A stretch of DNA of 64,000 bases. It comes from Acanthornis magna (Eukaryota; Chordata; Aves; Passeriformes; Acanthizidae). The notes under the pieces are model-generated. The model ran no database searches. It saw only the letters and a list, made by a program, of their open reading frames with translations, and had not been told where the DNA came from. Location: NCBI GenBank assembly GCA_036785705.1, contig JAWUZG010000334.1, positions 62,001 to 126,000 on the forward strand, read 5' to 3'. Position numbers and translations under genes: made by a program. Of this stretch, positions 47,672 to 61,295 are shown piece by piece (within the stretch, counting starts at the first letter, position 1; every line of letters begins with the position of its first letter).

Positions 47672-50600
47672 TGGCATTCTAAAGGCCTTTTTGTTTCAAA
47701 ATCAACTCAGTTACTGAGCAAGAGCAGGAAGAGATCCACAAGCCAGATTAGGCTACAGCCAGGGAAACCTCTACTTACGTGCCAGGTTGGTTAGATAATA
47801 TCCGGAATACGCAATGCCATAAACAGTGCAAACTGCAGCAGCGAGTGGCTCCATGATGGTAGCACTGCTGTGCAGGTTTGCACACTGTGTCCAACACAAT
47901 GAAAACAAGGCTCTGTCAGAGTGCAGCTGCACACTAACTAGGCCTCAGCAAGCAGGATGCTGCTGAGCAAGCCCAAGAGCTGCGCTGGGCTCAGCAGGCT
48001 TGGCCCCAGGCAGATGGCCAGGCTGCTGCAGCTCATTCAGCTGGTGGACTCGTGCTGACCGATGTGGCGCAGCAGTGCCAGCAGCCACTCGAGGAGGAGC
48101 AGGTCGGCAGTGGACAATTTCTTGGCCACCCTGAGGGAACAGGAAGGCAACGTTCATCAGCAGGCCCACGTTGCCCAGAGGCACCCCCGGAGCTGGCCCC
48201 AGGCAGGGGCAGCCGGCAGCTGTGTTGTGCAGCTTTGCGGGAGCTCTCAGCCAGCGGTCGGGGCTCCTGCTCTGCCGCAATAAGGAAGCACGGCTCTGCT
48301 TCCCAGCTGCTGATTTGCCCCGAGCCCAGGTGAGGGAAGTCCCCAGAATGGGACTGCCAGCCGGCAAGAGCCAGGAGCTGCCCAAAAGCACAGCCTTAGA
48401 GGGAGAGCGTCCCCTCGCAGGCCAGGGCCAGGCTTGTAGCAGTGGCTGCTGCAGAGCTGGAAGCTGCTGCCCACTAATGCTTTCACTTTCAGTTGCGAGA
48501 TATTGTCCTCCCTGCTGGCCATCTGCATGGCTGCCATCCAGTCCTTGTAGAGGTCCATGATGAGCAGCTTGCCGGGGATGCTCTGCAGGAAGTCCTGCAA
48601 GGCCATGGACTGCCAGTGAGCCTTGGAGCCGATGGCAGCCCAGGCAGAAGCCTTTGCAGCTGCAGCTCAGGAGGGCTCACCTTGAGGACGATGGCCAGCA
48701 GCAGCGCCGGCTGGCTTGCCATGTTCACAGGCAGGCCGTGGTGCAGGGCCTGCCGCAGCTCCCGCACTGCCATGGCACTCTCAGCTTTGCAGAAGATGCC
48801 TTCCATGGTGGGCCCTTGCTAGTGCAGGACAGCCAGCAGCTCCTGCAGGAGAGGCAGGAGGGTGGGGACATGTGTGAGGAGCTGGGCTGGTGCCAGAGCA
48901 GTGGCCAGGGCCAGAGCTCTTCCCCAGCATGGGCTCTTTGCCTCGTGCCTCCAGCCAAGGGGCAGGCAGCAGAAGGCTGAGGCATGGCAAGAGTGAGCCC
49001 AGTGGCCCGTGGCTGCAGGACATGCAGCACTGGGGACAGCAGCTGAGCTGCAGCTGGACGCAGGGATGGGCGGCCCCTGTGAAGACTGTCTTACCTGGAT
49101 GGGCCAGGGCAGCACAGTGCCGTCCCCTGCGCAGATGGCTGCCAGGGGCTGCCCGAAGAGTGCCCTGCTGCAGCCAGAGCCCTCCTGCCCTGGAGCCAGG
49201 GCAGCCCCAGCTGAGCCCCAGCACAGAGCAAAGGGCCAGGGCAGCCACATCCTCCTCCTTCTGCTGCTGCCGCTGCCATCACTGCTCTCTCCTGCTGCAA
49301 AGGAAAAGAGAACCAAAGGCCCTCAGTGGAGACTGCCAGGCCAGTGCTGCTGCAGCCTGCCCTGCCCTGCCCTGCCCTGCATGCCTTAAGTGCTGTGCAC
49401 AGCTGTGTGGAACCCCAGGGAAGGAGCCAGCAGCTGCAAGTGTCACTGCAGCTCAGAGGCTGTTGAGAGCTGCTGTGGTGCTGGGACAAGCCACCCCAGC
49501 CCTGGCCCTGCCCTTCTCCAAACTCTGGGACCCCAGCCCACATCCTCCCTCAGGCTGCCACACCTGCCCGGCCACACTCAGGCCAAGTGAGCGCAGCTCG
49601 GCCACAGCAGAAGCTTGCCTTTCCTTTCCAAACTCACCTGGGCAAGGACCAAGTTGTCCTCCCTCATCGGACGGGGCCGTGGCAGGCCCTTGCTGGGGAT
49701 CAGCCTGCAAGAAGAGAGGTGCGCTTGCAGAGCAGCCCCGCGGCACAAAGGGCCACCGGCCAGCTGCCCCCAGCCCCAGCAGCCTGAGCGTGGCACACAG
49801 CAGCAGCCTCCAGCCTGCCGGCCTGTCTGCCCCGCACAACAGCAGTGCTGCCTGTGCCAGCAGCAAGGACGTGCTGCTGCTGCCTCTCCCCGATGCCTCT
49901 GCTTGCCTGCTGGCACCGGGGAGCCTTGCTTGCCTTCCCTGTGCACAAGGTCACTGTGCCAGCCACGCCTCCCCGGCCCCCCAGCACAGCCAGAGGCCAC
50001 CGTGGGTGGCATCTCCACTAGGAGATGGTCTATAAGCCCCACAGGCAATGGCTTAGGAAAAGATGCAGTGGCATGAGTGGCCTTCTTGGTCTGGGATGCC
50101 CAGGCACCGAGATACGCTTGCAGCAGTGGCTGGGCAGAAGGGAGTCGTAACTTTGCCCCAGGACACGCGAATGAAGCAGTCTTTAGAAATCAGCAAGACT
50201 AGCAGAACAAGCTAACCACAAAGAAGCCAACCCTGGCTATTTGAGCAGACAATCTTCTAGAGCATGTGCAGGAAGCAGAAGTGAAAAGTTCCAGCCCGAG
50301 GAAGACTTAAGAGCCTTCATCAGAAAACCACCACCAGGAGGCTGATGACCACCTCATACAGGAACTGTGCATGAGCTTCAAGGGTTTACATAATGATGTG
50401 ATTAGAAAATCTATTGCAATATGAAAGTTATGGAAGTATAATAGACACATTAAGTAAAAAACACAGGAAAGATAGTACTTTGCAAAGAAGGGATAAGTGA
50501 GTTTCTAGTGGATTTATCCCACTCACTCCTGGCACTAAATGAACAAATACCTGCTCTATAGGCATTGAACTATGGAGTTTTATTTTCTTGCCTAGGTCTC

Positions 50601-51077
50601 AGGCATCATCTGGATAGCTGTCTGTGGGCAAATGCAGGGTAGTGGCCTTCTGCTCTTGGCCCTGGCATGGCCTGGCTGGGCTAATGCTGTTCCCTGTGTG
50701 AAATGTGCTAAAGAGGGACTTGTTTGTTTCCAGCTCTTCAGGGCATGAATTTACACCACAAAACACTGATGGACAAAGGCCTCAACAACAGTCCCTGAGT
50801 GAGACCTCAACAACAGGCCCTGAGCCCAAGCTGACCACTAGAGGAACCTTCCCACCAAAGTGTCCCTGCAGAGCCAAAGGCAGCTGACCACAGGCAGGGC
50901 TCCTTGTCCTGCTTGACCCAGCAAACTGAGGAAAGGACAGACTCTGCTGCCACAGACTCTCCCTGGGAAGGAGGGAATGGAACCCCTGCAGATTCCCTTG
51001 CAAATGCTCCCACACTTCCCTGGCTACAGACACCTCCTTTTAAGCTGAATGTGTTGACAGAAGCTTCACCAAACCAG
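47672..51077. repeat. Array unit 15
   Basis: Length 3,406 bp. It carries G at 48747 together with T at 49136, a linked pair also found in units 16 and 18. Confidence 0.95.
47938..49704 (-). pseudogene. RhoGAP-like pseudogene, unit 15
   Basis: Blocks: C 47938-48130, B2 48487-48594, B1 48681-48842, A 49095-49294, PH-like 49638-49704. TAG is at 48819-48821 and TGA at 48037-48039. Ile in exon A (T at 49136) with the synonymous B1 variant at 48747. Confidence 0.8.
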
Positions 51078-54000
51078 TGGCATTCTAAAGGCCTTTTTGT
51101 TTCAAAATCAACTCAGTTACTGAGCAAGAGCAGGAAGAGATCCACAAGCCAGATTAGGCTACAGCCAGGGAAACCTCTACTTACGTGCCAGGTTGGTTAG
51201 ATAATATCCGGAATACGCAATGCCATAAACAGTGCAAACTGCAGCAGCGAGTGGCTCCATGATGGTAGCACTGCTGTGCAGGTTTGCACACTGTGTCCAA
51301 CACAATGAAAACAAGGCTCTGTCAGAGTGCAGCTGCACACTAACTAGGCCTCAGCAAGCAGGATGCTGCTGAGCAAGCCCAAGAGCTGCGCTGGGCTCAG
51401 CAGGCTTGGCCCCAGGCAGATGGCCAGGCTGCTGCAGCTCATTCAGCTGGTGGACTCGTGCTGACCGATGTGGCGCAGCAGTGCCAGCAGCCACTCGAGG
51501 AGGAGCAGGTCGGCAGTGGACAATTTCTTGGCCACCCTGAGGGAACAGGAAGGCAACGTTCATCAGCAGGCCCACGTTGCCCAGAGGCACCCCCGGAGCT
51601 GGCCCCAGGCAGGGGCAGCCGGCAGCTGTGTTGTGCAGCTTTGCGGGAGCTCTCAGCCAGCGGTCGGGGCTCCTGCTCTGCCGCAATAAGGAAGCACGGC
51701 TCTGCTTCCCAGCTGCTGATTTGCCCCGAGCCCAGGTGAGGGAAGTCCCCAGAATGGGACTGCCAGCCGGCAAGAGCCAGGAGCTGCCCAAAAGCACAGC
51801 CTTAGAGGGAGAGCGTCCCCTCGCAGGCCAGGGCCAGGCTTGTAGCAGTGGCTGCTGCAGAGCTGGAAGCTGCTGCCCACTAATGCTTTCACTTTCAGTT
51901 GCGAGATATTGTCCTCCCTGCTGGCCATCTGCATGGCTGCCATCCAGTCCTTGTAGAGGTCCATGATGAGCAGCTTGCCGGGGATGCTCTGCAGGAAGTC
52001 CTGCAAGGCCATGGACTGCCAGTGAGCCTTGGAGCCGATGGCAGCCCAGGCAGAAGCCTTTGCAGCTGCAGCTCAGGAGGGCTCACCTTGAGGACGATGG
52101 CCAGCAGCAGCGCCGGCTGGCTTGCCATGTTCACAGGCAGGCCGTGGTGCAGGGCCTGCCGCAGCTCCCGCACTGCCATGGCACTCTCAGCTTTGCAGAA
52201 GATGCCTTCCATGGTGGGCCCTTGCTAGTGCAGGACAGCCAGCAGCTCCTGCAGGAGAGGCAGGAGGGTGGGGACATGTGTGAGGAGCTGGGCTGGTGCC
52301 AGAGCAGTGGCCAGGGCCAGAGCTCTTCCCCAGCATGGGCTCTTTGCCTCGTGCCTCCAGCCAAGGGGCAGGCAGCAGAAGGCTGAGGCATGGCAAGAGT
52401 GAGCCCAGTGGCCCGTGGCTGCAGGACATGCAGCACTGGGGACAGCAGCTGAGCTGCAGCTGGACGCAGGGATGGGCGGCCCCTGTGAAGACTGTCTTAC
52501 CTGGATGGGCCAGGGCAGCACAGTGCCGTCCCCTGCGCAGATGGCTGCCAGGGGCTGCCCGAAGAGTGCCCTGCTGCAGCCAGAGCCCTCCTGCCCTGGA
52601 GCCAGGGCAGCCCCAGCTGAGCCCCAGCACAGAGCAAAGGGCCAGGGCAGCCACATCCTCCTCCTTCTGCTGCTGCCGCTGCCATCACTGCTCTCTCCTG
52701 CTGCAAAGGAAAAGAGAACCAAAGGCCCTCAGTGGAGACTGCCAGGCCAGTGCTGCTGCAGCCTGCCCTGCCCTGCCCTGCCCTGCATGCCTTAAGTGCT
52801 GTGCACAGCTGTGTGGAACCCCAGGGAAGGAGCCAGCAGCTGCAAGTGTCACTGCAGCTCAGAGGCTGTTGAGAGCTGCTGTGGTGCTGGGACAAGCCAC
52901 CCCAGCCCTGGCCCTGCCCTTCTCCAAACTCTGGGACCCCAGCCCACATCCTCCCTCAGGCTGCCACACCTGCCCGGCCACACTCAGGCCAAGTGAGCGC
53001 AGCTCGGCCACAGCAGAAGCTTGCCTTTCCTTTCCAAACTCACCTGGGCAAGGACCAAGTTGTCCTCCCTCATCGGACGGGGCCGTGGCAGGCCCTTGCT
53101 GGGGATCAGCCTGCAAGAAGAGAGGTGCGCTTGCAGAGCAGCCCCGCGGCACAAAGGGCCACCGGCCAGCTGCCCCCAGCCCCAGCAGCCTGAGCGTGGC
53201 ACACAGCAGCAGCCTCCAGCCTGCCGGCCTGTCTGCCCCGCACAACAGCAGTGCTGCCTGTGCCAGCAGCAAGGACGTGCTGCTGCTGCCTCTCCCCGAT
53301 GCCTCTGCTTGCCTGCTGGCACCGGGGAGCCTTGCTTGCCTTCCCTGTGCACAAGGTCACTGTGCCAGCCACACCTCCCCGGCCCCCCAGCACAGCCAGA
53401 GGCCACCGTGGGTGGCATCTCCACTAGGAGATGGTCTATAAGCCCCACAGGCAATGGCTTAGGAAAAGATGCAGTGGCATGAGTGGCCTTCTTGGTCTGG
53501 GATGCCCAGGCACCGAGATACGCTTGCAGCAGTGGCTGGGCAGAAGGGAGTCGTAACTTTGCCCCAGGACACGCGAATGAAGCAGTCTTTAGAAATCAGC
53601 AAGACTAGCAGAACAAGCTAACCACAAAGAAGCCAACCCTGGCTATTTGAGCAGACAATCTTCTAGAGCATGTGCAGGAAGCAGAAGTGAAAAGTTCCAG
53701 CCCGAGGAAGACCTAAGAGCCTTCATCAGAAAACCACCACCAGGAGGCTGATGACCACCTCATACAGGAACTGTGCATGAGCTTCAAGGGTTTACATAAT
53801 GATGTGATTAGAAAATCTATTGCAATATGAAAGTTATGGAAGTATAATAGACACATTAAGTAAAAAACACAGGAAAGATAGTACTTTGCAAAGAAGGGAT
53901 AAGTGAGTTTCTAGTGGATTTATCCCACTCACTCCTGGCACTAAATGAACAAATACCTGCTCTATAGGCATTGAACTATGGAGTTTTATTTTCTTGCCTA

Positions 54001-54483
54001 GGTCTCAGGCATCATCTGGATAGCTGTCTGTGGGCAAATGCAGGGTAGTGGCCTTCTGCTCTTGGCCCTGGCATGGCCTGGCTGGGCTAATGCTGTTCCC
54101 TGTGTGAAATGTGCTAAAGAGGGACTTGTTTGTTTCCAGCTCTTCAGGGCATGAATTTACACCACAAAACACTGATGGACAAAGGCCTCAACAACAGTCC
54201 CTGAGTGAGACCTCAACAACAGGCCCTGAGCCCAAGCTGACCACTAGAGGAACCTTCCCACCAAAGTGTCCCTGCAGAGCCAAAGGCAGCTGACCACAGG
54301 CAGGGCTCCTTGTCCTGCTTGACCCAGCAAACTGAGGAAAGGACAGACTCTGCTGCCACAGACTCTCCCTGGGAAGGAGGGAATGGAACCCCTGCAGATT
54401 CCCTTGCAAATGCTCCCACACTTCCCTGGCTACAGACACCTCCTTTTAAGCTGAATGTGTTGACAGAAGCTTCACCAAACCAG
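51078..54483. repeat. Array unit 16
   Basis: Length 3,406 bp. It has G at 52153 with T at 52542, as in unit 15, plus two private substitutions: A at 53373 (loss of a CpG) and C at 53713. Confidence 0.95.
51344..53110 (-). pseudogene. RhoGAP-like pseudogene, unit 16
   Basis: Blocks: C 51344-51536, B2 51893-52000, B1 52087-52248, A 52501-52700, PH-like 53044-53110. TAG is at 52225-52227 and TGA at 51443-51445. Coding blocks match unit 15; the two private changes of this unit are in the spacer. Confidence 0.8.
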
Positions 54484-57400
54484 TGGCATTCTAAAGGCCT
54501 TTTTGTTTCAAAATCAACTCAGTTACTGAGCAAGAGCAGGAAGAGATCCACAAGCCAGATTAGGCTACAGCCAGGGAAACCTCTACTTACGTGCCAGGTT
54601 GGTTAGATAATATCCGGAATACGCAATGCCATAAACAGTGCAAACTGCAGCAGCGAGTGGCTCCATGATGGTAGCACTGCTGTGCAGGTTTGCACACTGT
54701 GTCCAACACAATGAAAACAAGGCTCTGTCAGAGTGCAGCTGCACACTAACTAGGCCTCAGCAAGCAGGATGCTGCTGAGCAAGCCCAAGAGCTGCGCTGG
54801 GCTCAGCAGGCTTGGCCCCAGGCAGATGGCCAGGCTGCTGCAGCTCATTCAGCTGGTGGACTCGTGCTGACCGATGTGGCGCAGCAGTGCCAGCAGCCAC
54901 TCGAGGAGGAGCAGGTCGGCAGTGGACAATTTCTTGGCCACCCTGAGGGAACAGGAAGGCAACGTTCATCAGCAGGCCCACGTTGCCCAGAGGCACCCCC
55001 GGAGCTGGCCCCAGGCAGGGGCAGCCGGCAGCTGTGTTGTGCAGCTTTGCGGGAGCTCTCAGCCAGCGGTCGGGGCTCCTGCTCTGCCGCAATAAGGAAG
55101 CACGGCTCTGCTTCCCAGCTGCTGATTTGCCCCGAGCCCAGGTGAGGGAAGTCCCCAGAATGGGACTGCCAGCCGGCAAGAGCCAGGAGCTGCCCAAAAG
55201 CACAGCCTTAGAGGGAGAGCGTCCCCTCGCAGGCCAGGGCCAGGCTTGTAGCAGTGGCTGCTGCAGAGCTGGAAGCTGCTGCCCACTAATGCTTTCACTT
55301 TCAGTTGCGAGATATTGTCCTCCCTGCTGGCCATCTGCATGGCTGCCATCCAGTCCTTGTAGAGGTCCATGATGAGCAGCTTGCCGGGGATGCTCTGCAG
55401 GAAGTCCTGCAAGGCCATGGACTGCCAGTGAGCCTTGGAGCCGATGGCAGCCCAGGCAGAAGCCTTTGCAGCTGCAGCTCAGGAGGGCTCACCTTGAGGA
55501 CGATGGCCAGCAGCAGCGCCGGCTGGCTTGCCATGTTCACAGGCAGGCCGTGGTGCAGGGCCTGCCGCAGCTCCCGCACTGCCATGGCACTCTCAGCTTT
55601 GCAGAAGATGCCTTCCATGGTGGGCCCTTGCTAGTGCAGGACAGCCAGCAGCTCCTGCAGGAGAGGCAGGAGGGTGGGGACATGTGTGAGGAGCTGGGCT
55701 GGTGCCAGAGCAGTGGCCAGGGCCAGAGCTCTTCCCCAGCATGGGCTCTTTGCCTCGTGCCTCCAGCCAAGGGGCAGGCAGCAGAAGGCTGAGGCATGGC
55801 AAGAGTGAGCCCAGTGGCCCGTGGCTGCAGGACATGCAGCACTGGGGACAGCAGCTGAGCTGCAGCTGGACGCAGGGATGGGCGGCCCCTGTGAAGACTG
55901 TCTTACCTGGATGGGCCAGGGCAGCACAGTGCCGTCCCCTGCGCAGACGGCTGCCAGGGGCTGCCCGAAGAGTGCCCTGCTGCAGCCAGAGCCCTCCTGC
56001 CCTGGAGCCAGGGCAGCCCCAGCTGAGCCCCAGCACAGAGCAAAGGGCCAGGGCAGCCACATCCTCCTCCTGCTGCTGCTGCCGCTGCCATCACTGCTCT
56101 CTCCTGCTGCAAAGGAAAAGAGAACCAAAGGCCCTCAGTGGAGACTGCCAGGCCAGTGCTGCTGCAGCCTGCCCTGCCCTGCCCTGCCCTGCATGCCTTA
56201 AGTGCTGTGCACAGCTGTGTGGAACCCCAGGGAAGGAGCCAGCAGCTGCAAGTGTCACTGCAGCTCAGAGGCTGTTGAGAGCTGCTGTGGTGCTGGGACA
56301 AGCCACCCCAGCCCTGGCCCTGCCCTTCTCCAAACTCTGGGACCCCAGCCCACATCCTCCCTCAGGCTGCCACACCTGCCCGGCCACACTCAGGCCAAGT
56401 GAGCGCAGCTCGGCCACAGCAGAAGCTTGCCTTTCCTTTCCAAACTCACCTGGGCAAGGACCAAGTTGTCCTCCCTCATCGGACGGGGCCGTGGCAGGCC
56501 CTTGCTGGGGATCAGCCTGCAAGAAGAGAGGTGCGCTTGCAGAGCAGCCCCGCGGCACAAAGGGCCACCGGCCAGCTGCCCCCAGCCCCAGCAGCCTGAG
56601 CGTGGCACACAGCAGCAGCCTCCAGCCTGCCGGCCTGTCTACCCCACACAACAGCAGTGCTGCCTGTGCCAGCAGCAAGGACGTGCTGCTGCTGCCTCTC
56701 CCCGATGCCTCTGCTTGCCTGCTGGCACCAGGGAGCCTTGCTTGCCTTCCCTGTGCACAAGGTCACTGTGCCAGCCACGCCTCCCCGGCCCCCCAGCACA
56801 GCCAGAGGCCACCGTGGGTGGCATCTCCACTAGGAGATGGTCTATAAGCCCCACAGGCAATGGCTTAGGAAAAGATGCAGTGGCATGAGTGGCCTTCTTG
56901 GTCTGGGATGCCCAGGCACCGAGATACGCTTGCAGCAGTGGCTGGGCAGAAGGGAGTCGTAACTTTGCCCCAGGACACGCGAATGAAGCAGTCTTTAGAA
57001 ATCAGCAAGACTAGCAGAACAAGCTAACCACAAAGAAGCCAACCCTGGCTATTTGAGCAGACAATCTTCTAGAGCATGTGCAGGAAGCAGAAGTGAAAAG
57101 TTCCAGCCCGAGGAAGACTTAAGAGCCTTCATCAGAAAACCACCACCAGGAGGCTGATGACCACCTCATACAGGAACTGTGCATGAGCTTCAAGGGTTTA
57201 CATAATGATGTGATTAGAAAATCTATTGCAATATGAAAGTTATGGAAGTATAATAGACACATTAAGTAAAAAACACAGGAAAGATAGTACTTTGCAAAGA
57301 AGGGATAAGTGAGTTTCTAGTGGATTTATCCCACTCACTCCTGGCACTAAATGAACAAATACCTGCTCTATAGGCATTGAACTATGGAGTTTTATTTTCT

Positions 57401-57889
57401 TGCCTAGGTCTCAGGCATCATCTGGATAGCTGTCTGTGGGCAAATGCAGGGTAGTGGCCTTCTGCTCTTGGCCCTGGCATGGCCTGGCTGGGCTAATGCT
57501 GTTCCCTGTGTGAAATGTGCTAAAGAGGGACTTGTTTGTTTCCAGCTCTTCAGGGCATGAATTTACACCACAAAACACTGATGGACAAAGGCCTCAACAA
57601 CAGTCCCTGAGTGAGACCTCAACAACAGGCCCTGAGCCCAAGCTGACCACTAGAGGAACCTTCCCACCAAAGTGTCCCTGCAGAGCCAAAGGCAGCTGAC
57701 CACAGGCAGGGCTCCTTGTCCTGCTTGACCCAGCAAACTGAGGAAAGGACAGACTCTGCTGCCACAGACTCTCCCTGGGAAGGAGGGAATGGAACCCCTG
57801 CAGATTCCCTTGCAAATGCTCCCACACTTCCCTGGCTACAGACACCTCCTTTTAAGCTGAATGTGTTGACAGAAGCTTCACCAAACCAG
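54484..57889. repeat. Array unit 17
   Basis: Length 3,406 bp. Variant states: G at 55559, G at 56072, A at 56641, A at 56646 and A at 56730. The CTACCCCACA form at 56639-56648 is shared only with unit 19. Confidence 0.95.
54750..56516 (-). pseudogene. RhoGAP-like pseudogene, unit 17
   Basis: Blocks: C 54750-54942, B2 55299-55406, B1 55493-55654, A 55907-56106, PH-like 56450-56516. TAG is at 55631-55633 and TGA at 54849-54851. It combines the B1 variant at 55559 with Ser in exon A, a pairing not seen in any other unit here. Confidence 0.8.
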
Positions 57890-60800
57890 TGGCATTCTAA
57901 AGGCCTTTTTGTTTCAAAATCAACTCAGTTACTGAGCAAGAGCAGGAAGAGATCCACAAGCCAGATTAGGCTACAGCCAGGGAAACCTCTACTTACGTGC
58001 CAGGTTGGTTAGATAATATCCGGAATACGCAATGCCATAAACAGTGCAAACTGCAGCAGCGAGTGGCTCCATGATGGTAGCACTGCTGTGCAGGTTTGCA
58101 CACTGTGTCCAACACAATGAAAACAAGGCTCTGTCAGAGTGCAGCTGCACACTAACTAGGCCTCAGCAAGCAGGATGCTGCTGAGCAAGCCCAAGAGCTG
58201 CGCTGGGCTCAGCAGGCTTGGCCCCAGGCAGATGGCCAGGCTGCTGCAGCTCATTCAGCTGGTGGACTCGTGCTGACCGATGTGGCGCAGCAGTGCCAGC
58301 AGCCACTCGAGGAGGAGCAGGTCGGCAGTGGACAATTTCTTGGCCACCCTGAGGGAACAGGAAGGCAACGTTCATCAGCAGGCCCACGTTGCCCAGAGGC
58401 ACCCCCGGAGCTGGCCCCAGGCAGGGGCAGCCGGCAGCTGTGTTGTGCAGCTTTGCGGGAGCTCTCAGCCAGCGGTCGGGGCTCCTGCTCTGCCGCAATA
58501 AGGAAGCACGGCTCTGCTTCCCAGCTGCTGATTTGCCCCGAGCCCAGGTGAGGGAAGTCCCCAGAATGGGACTGCCAGCCGGCAAGAGCCAGGAGCTGCC
58601 CAAAAGCACAGCCTTAGAGGGAGAGCGTCCCCTCGCAGGCCAGGGCCAGGCTTGTAGCAGTGGCTGCTGCAGAGCTGGAAGCTGCTGCCCACTAATGCTT
58701 TCACTTTCAGTTGCGAGATATTGTCCTCCCTGCTGGCCATCTGCATGGCTGCCATCCAGTCCTTGTAGAGGTCCATGATGAGCAGCTTGCCGGGGATGCT
58801 CTGCAGGAAGTCCTGCAAGGCCATGGACTGCCAGTGAGCCTTGGAGCCGATGGCAGCCCAGGCAGAAGCCTTTGCAGCTGCAGCTCAGGAGGGCTCACCT
58901 TGAGGACGATGGCCAGCAGCAGCGCCGGCTGGCTTGCCATGTTCACAGGCAGGCCGTGGTGCAGGGCCTGCCGCAGCTCCCGCACTGCCATGGCACTCTC
59001 AGCTTTGCAGAAGATGCCTTCCATGGTGGGCCCTTGCTAGTGCAGGACAGCCAGCAGCTCCTGCAGGAGAGGCAGGAGGGTGGGGACATGTGTGAGGAGC
59101 TGGGCTGGTGCCAGAGCAGTGGCCAGGGCCAGAGCTCTTCCCCAGCATGGGCTCTTTGCCTCGTGCCTCCAGCCAAGGGGCAGGCAGCAGAAGGCTGAGG
59201 CATGGCAAGAGTGAGCCCAGTGGCCCGTGGCTGCAGGACATGCAGCACTGGGGACAGCAGCTGAGCTGCAGCTGGACGCAGGGATGGGCGGCCCCTGTGA
59301 AGACTGTCTTACCTGGATGGGCCAGGGCAGCACAGTGCCGTCCCCTGCGCAGATGGCTGCCAGGGGCTGCCCGAAGAGTGCCCTGCTGCAGCCAGAGCCC
59401 TCCTGCCCTGGAGCCAGGGCAGCCCCAGCTGAGCCCCAGCACAGAGCAAAGGGCCAGGGCAGCCACATCCTCCTCCTTCTGCTGCTGCCGCTGCCATCAC
59501 TGCTCTCTCCTGCTGCAAAGGAAAAGAGAACCAAAGGCCCTCAGTGGAGACTGCCAGGCCAGTGCTGCTGCAGCCTGCCCTGCCCTGCCCTGCCCTGCAT
59601 GCCTTAAGTGCTGTGCACAGCTGTGTGGAACCCCAGGGAAGGAGCCAGCAGCTGCAAGTGTCACTGCAGCTCAGAGGCTGTTGAGAGCTGCTGTGGTGCT
59701 GGGACAAGCCACCCCAGCCCTGGCCCTGCCCTTCTCCAAACTCTGGGACCCCAGCCCACATCCTCCCTCAGGCTGCCACACCTGCCCGGCCACACTCAGG
59801 CCAAGTGAGCGCAGCTCGGCCACAGCAGAAGCTTGCCTTTCCTTTCCAAACTCACCTGGGCAAGGACCAAGTTGTCCTCCCTCATCGGACGGGGCCGTGG
59901 CAGGCCCTTGCTGGGGATCAGCCTGCAAGAAGAGAGGTGCGCTTGCAGAGCAGCCCCGCGGCACAAAGGGCCACCGGCCAGCTGCCCCCAGCCCCAGCAG
60001 CCTGAGCGTGGCACACAGCAGCAGCCTCCAGCCTGCCGGCCTGTCTGCCCCGCACAACAGCAGTGCTGCCTGTGCCAGCAGCAAGGACGTGCTGCTGCTG
60101 CCTCTCCCCGATGCCTCTGCTTGCCTGCTGGCACCGGGGAGCCTTGCTTGCCTTCCCTGTGCACAAGGTCACTGTGCCAGCCACGCCTCCCCGGCCCCCC
60201 AGCACAGCCAGAGGCCACCGTGGGTGGCATCTCCACTAGGAGATGGTCTATAAGCCCCACAGGCAATGGCTTAGGAAAAGATGCAGTGGCATGAGTGGCC
60301 TTCTTGGTCTGGGATGCCCAGGCACCGAGATACGCTTGCAGCAGTGGCTGGGCAGAAGGGAGTCGTAACTTTGCCCCAGGACACGCGAATGAAGCAGTCT
60401 TTAGAAATCAGCAAGACTAGCAGAACAAGCTAACCACAAAGAAGCCAACCCTGGCTATTTGAGCAGACAATCTTCTAGAGCATGTGCAGGAAGCAGAAGT
60501 GAAAAGTTCCAGCCCGAGGAAGACTTAAGAGCCTTCATCAGAAAACCACCACCAGGAGGCTGATGACCACCTCATACAGGAACTGTGCATGAGCTTCAAG
60601 GGTTTACATAATGATGTGATTAGAAAATCTATTGCAATATGAAAGTTATGGAAGTATAATAGACACATTAAGTAAAAAACACAGGAAAGATAGTACTTTG
60701 CAAAGAAGGGATAAGTGAGTTTCTAGTGGATTTATCCCACTCACTCCTGGCACTAAATGAACAAATACCTGCTCTATAGGCATTGAACTATGGAGTTTTA

Positions 60801-61295
60801 TTTTCTTGCCTAGGTCTCAGGCATCATCTGGATAGCTGTCTGTGGGCAAATGCAGGGTAGTGGCCTTCTGCTCTTGGCCCTGGCATGGCCTGGCTGGGCT
60901 AATGCTGTTCCCTGTGTGAAATGTGCTAAAGAGGGACTTGTTTGTTTCCAGCTCTTCAGGGCATGAATTTACACCACAAAACACTGATGGACAAAGGCCT
61001 CAACAACAGTCCCTGAGTGAGACCTCAACAACAGGCCCTGAGCCCAAGCTGACCACTAGAGGAACCTTCCCACCAAAGTGTCCCTGCAGAGCCAAAGGCA
61101 GCTGACCACAGGCAGGGCTCCTTGTCCTGCTTGACCCAGCAAACTGAGGAAAGGACAGACTCTGCTGCCACAGACTCTCCCTGGGAAGGAGGGAATGGAA
61201 CCCCTGCAGATTCCCTTGCAAATGCTCCCACACTTCCCTGGCTACAGACACCTCCTTTTAAGCTGAATGTGTTGACAGAAGCTTCACCAAACCAG
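57890..61295. repeat. Array unit 18
   Basis: Length 3,406 bp. It carries G at 58965 and T at 59354, as in units 15 and 16, and sits between the two units (17 and 19) that share a different rare haplotype. Confidence 0.95.
58156..59922 (-). pseudogene. RhoGAP-like pseudogene, unit 18
   Basis: Blocks: C 58156-58348, B2 58705-58812, B1 58899-59060, A 59313-59512, PH-like 59856-59922. TAG is at 59037-59039 and TGA at 58255-58257. Coding blocks match units 15 and 16. Confidence 0.8.
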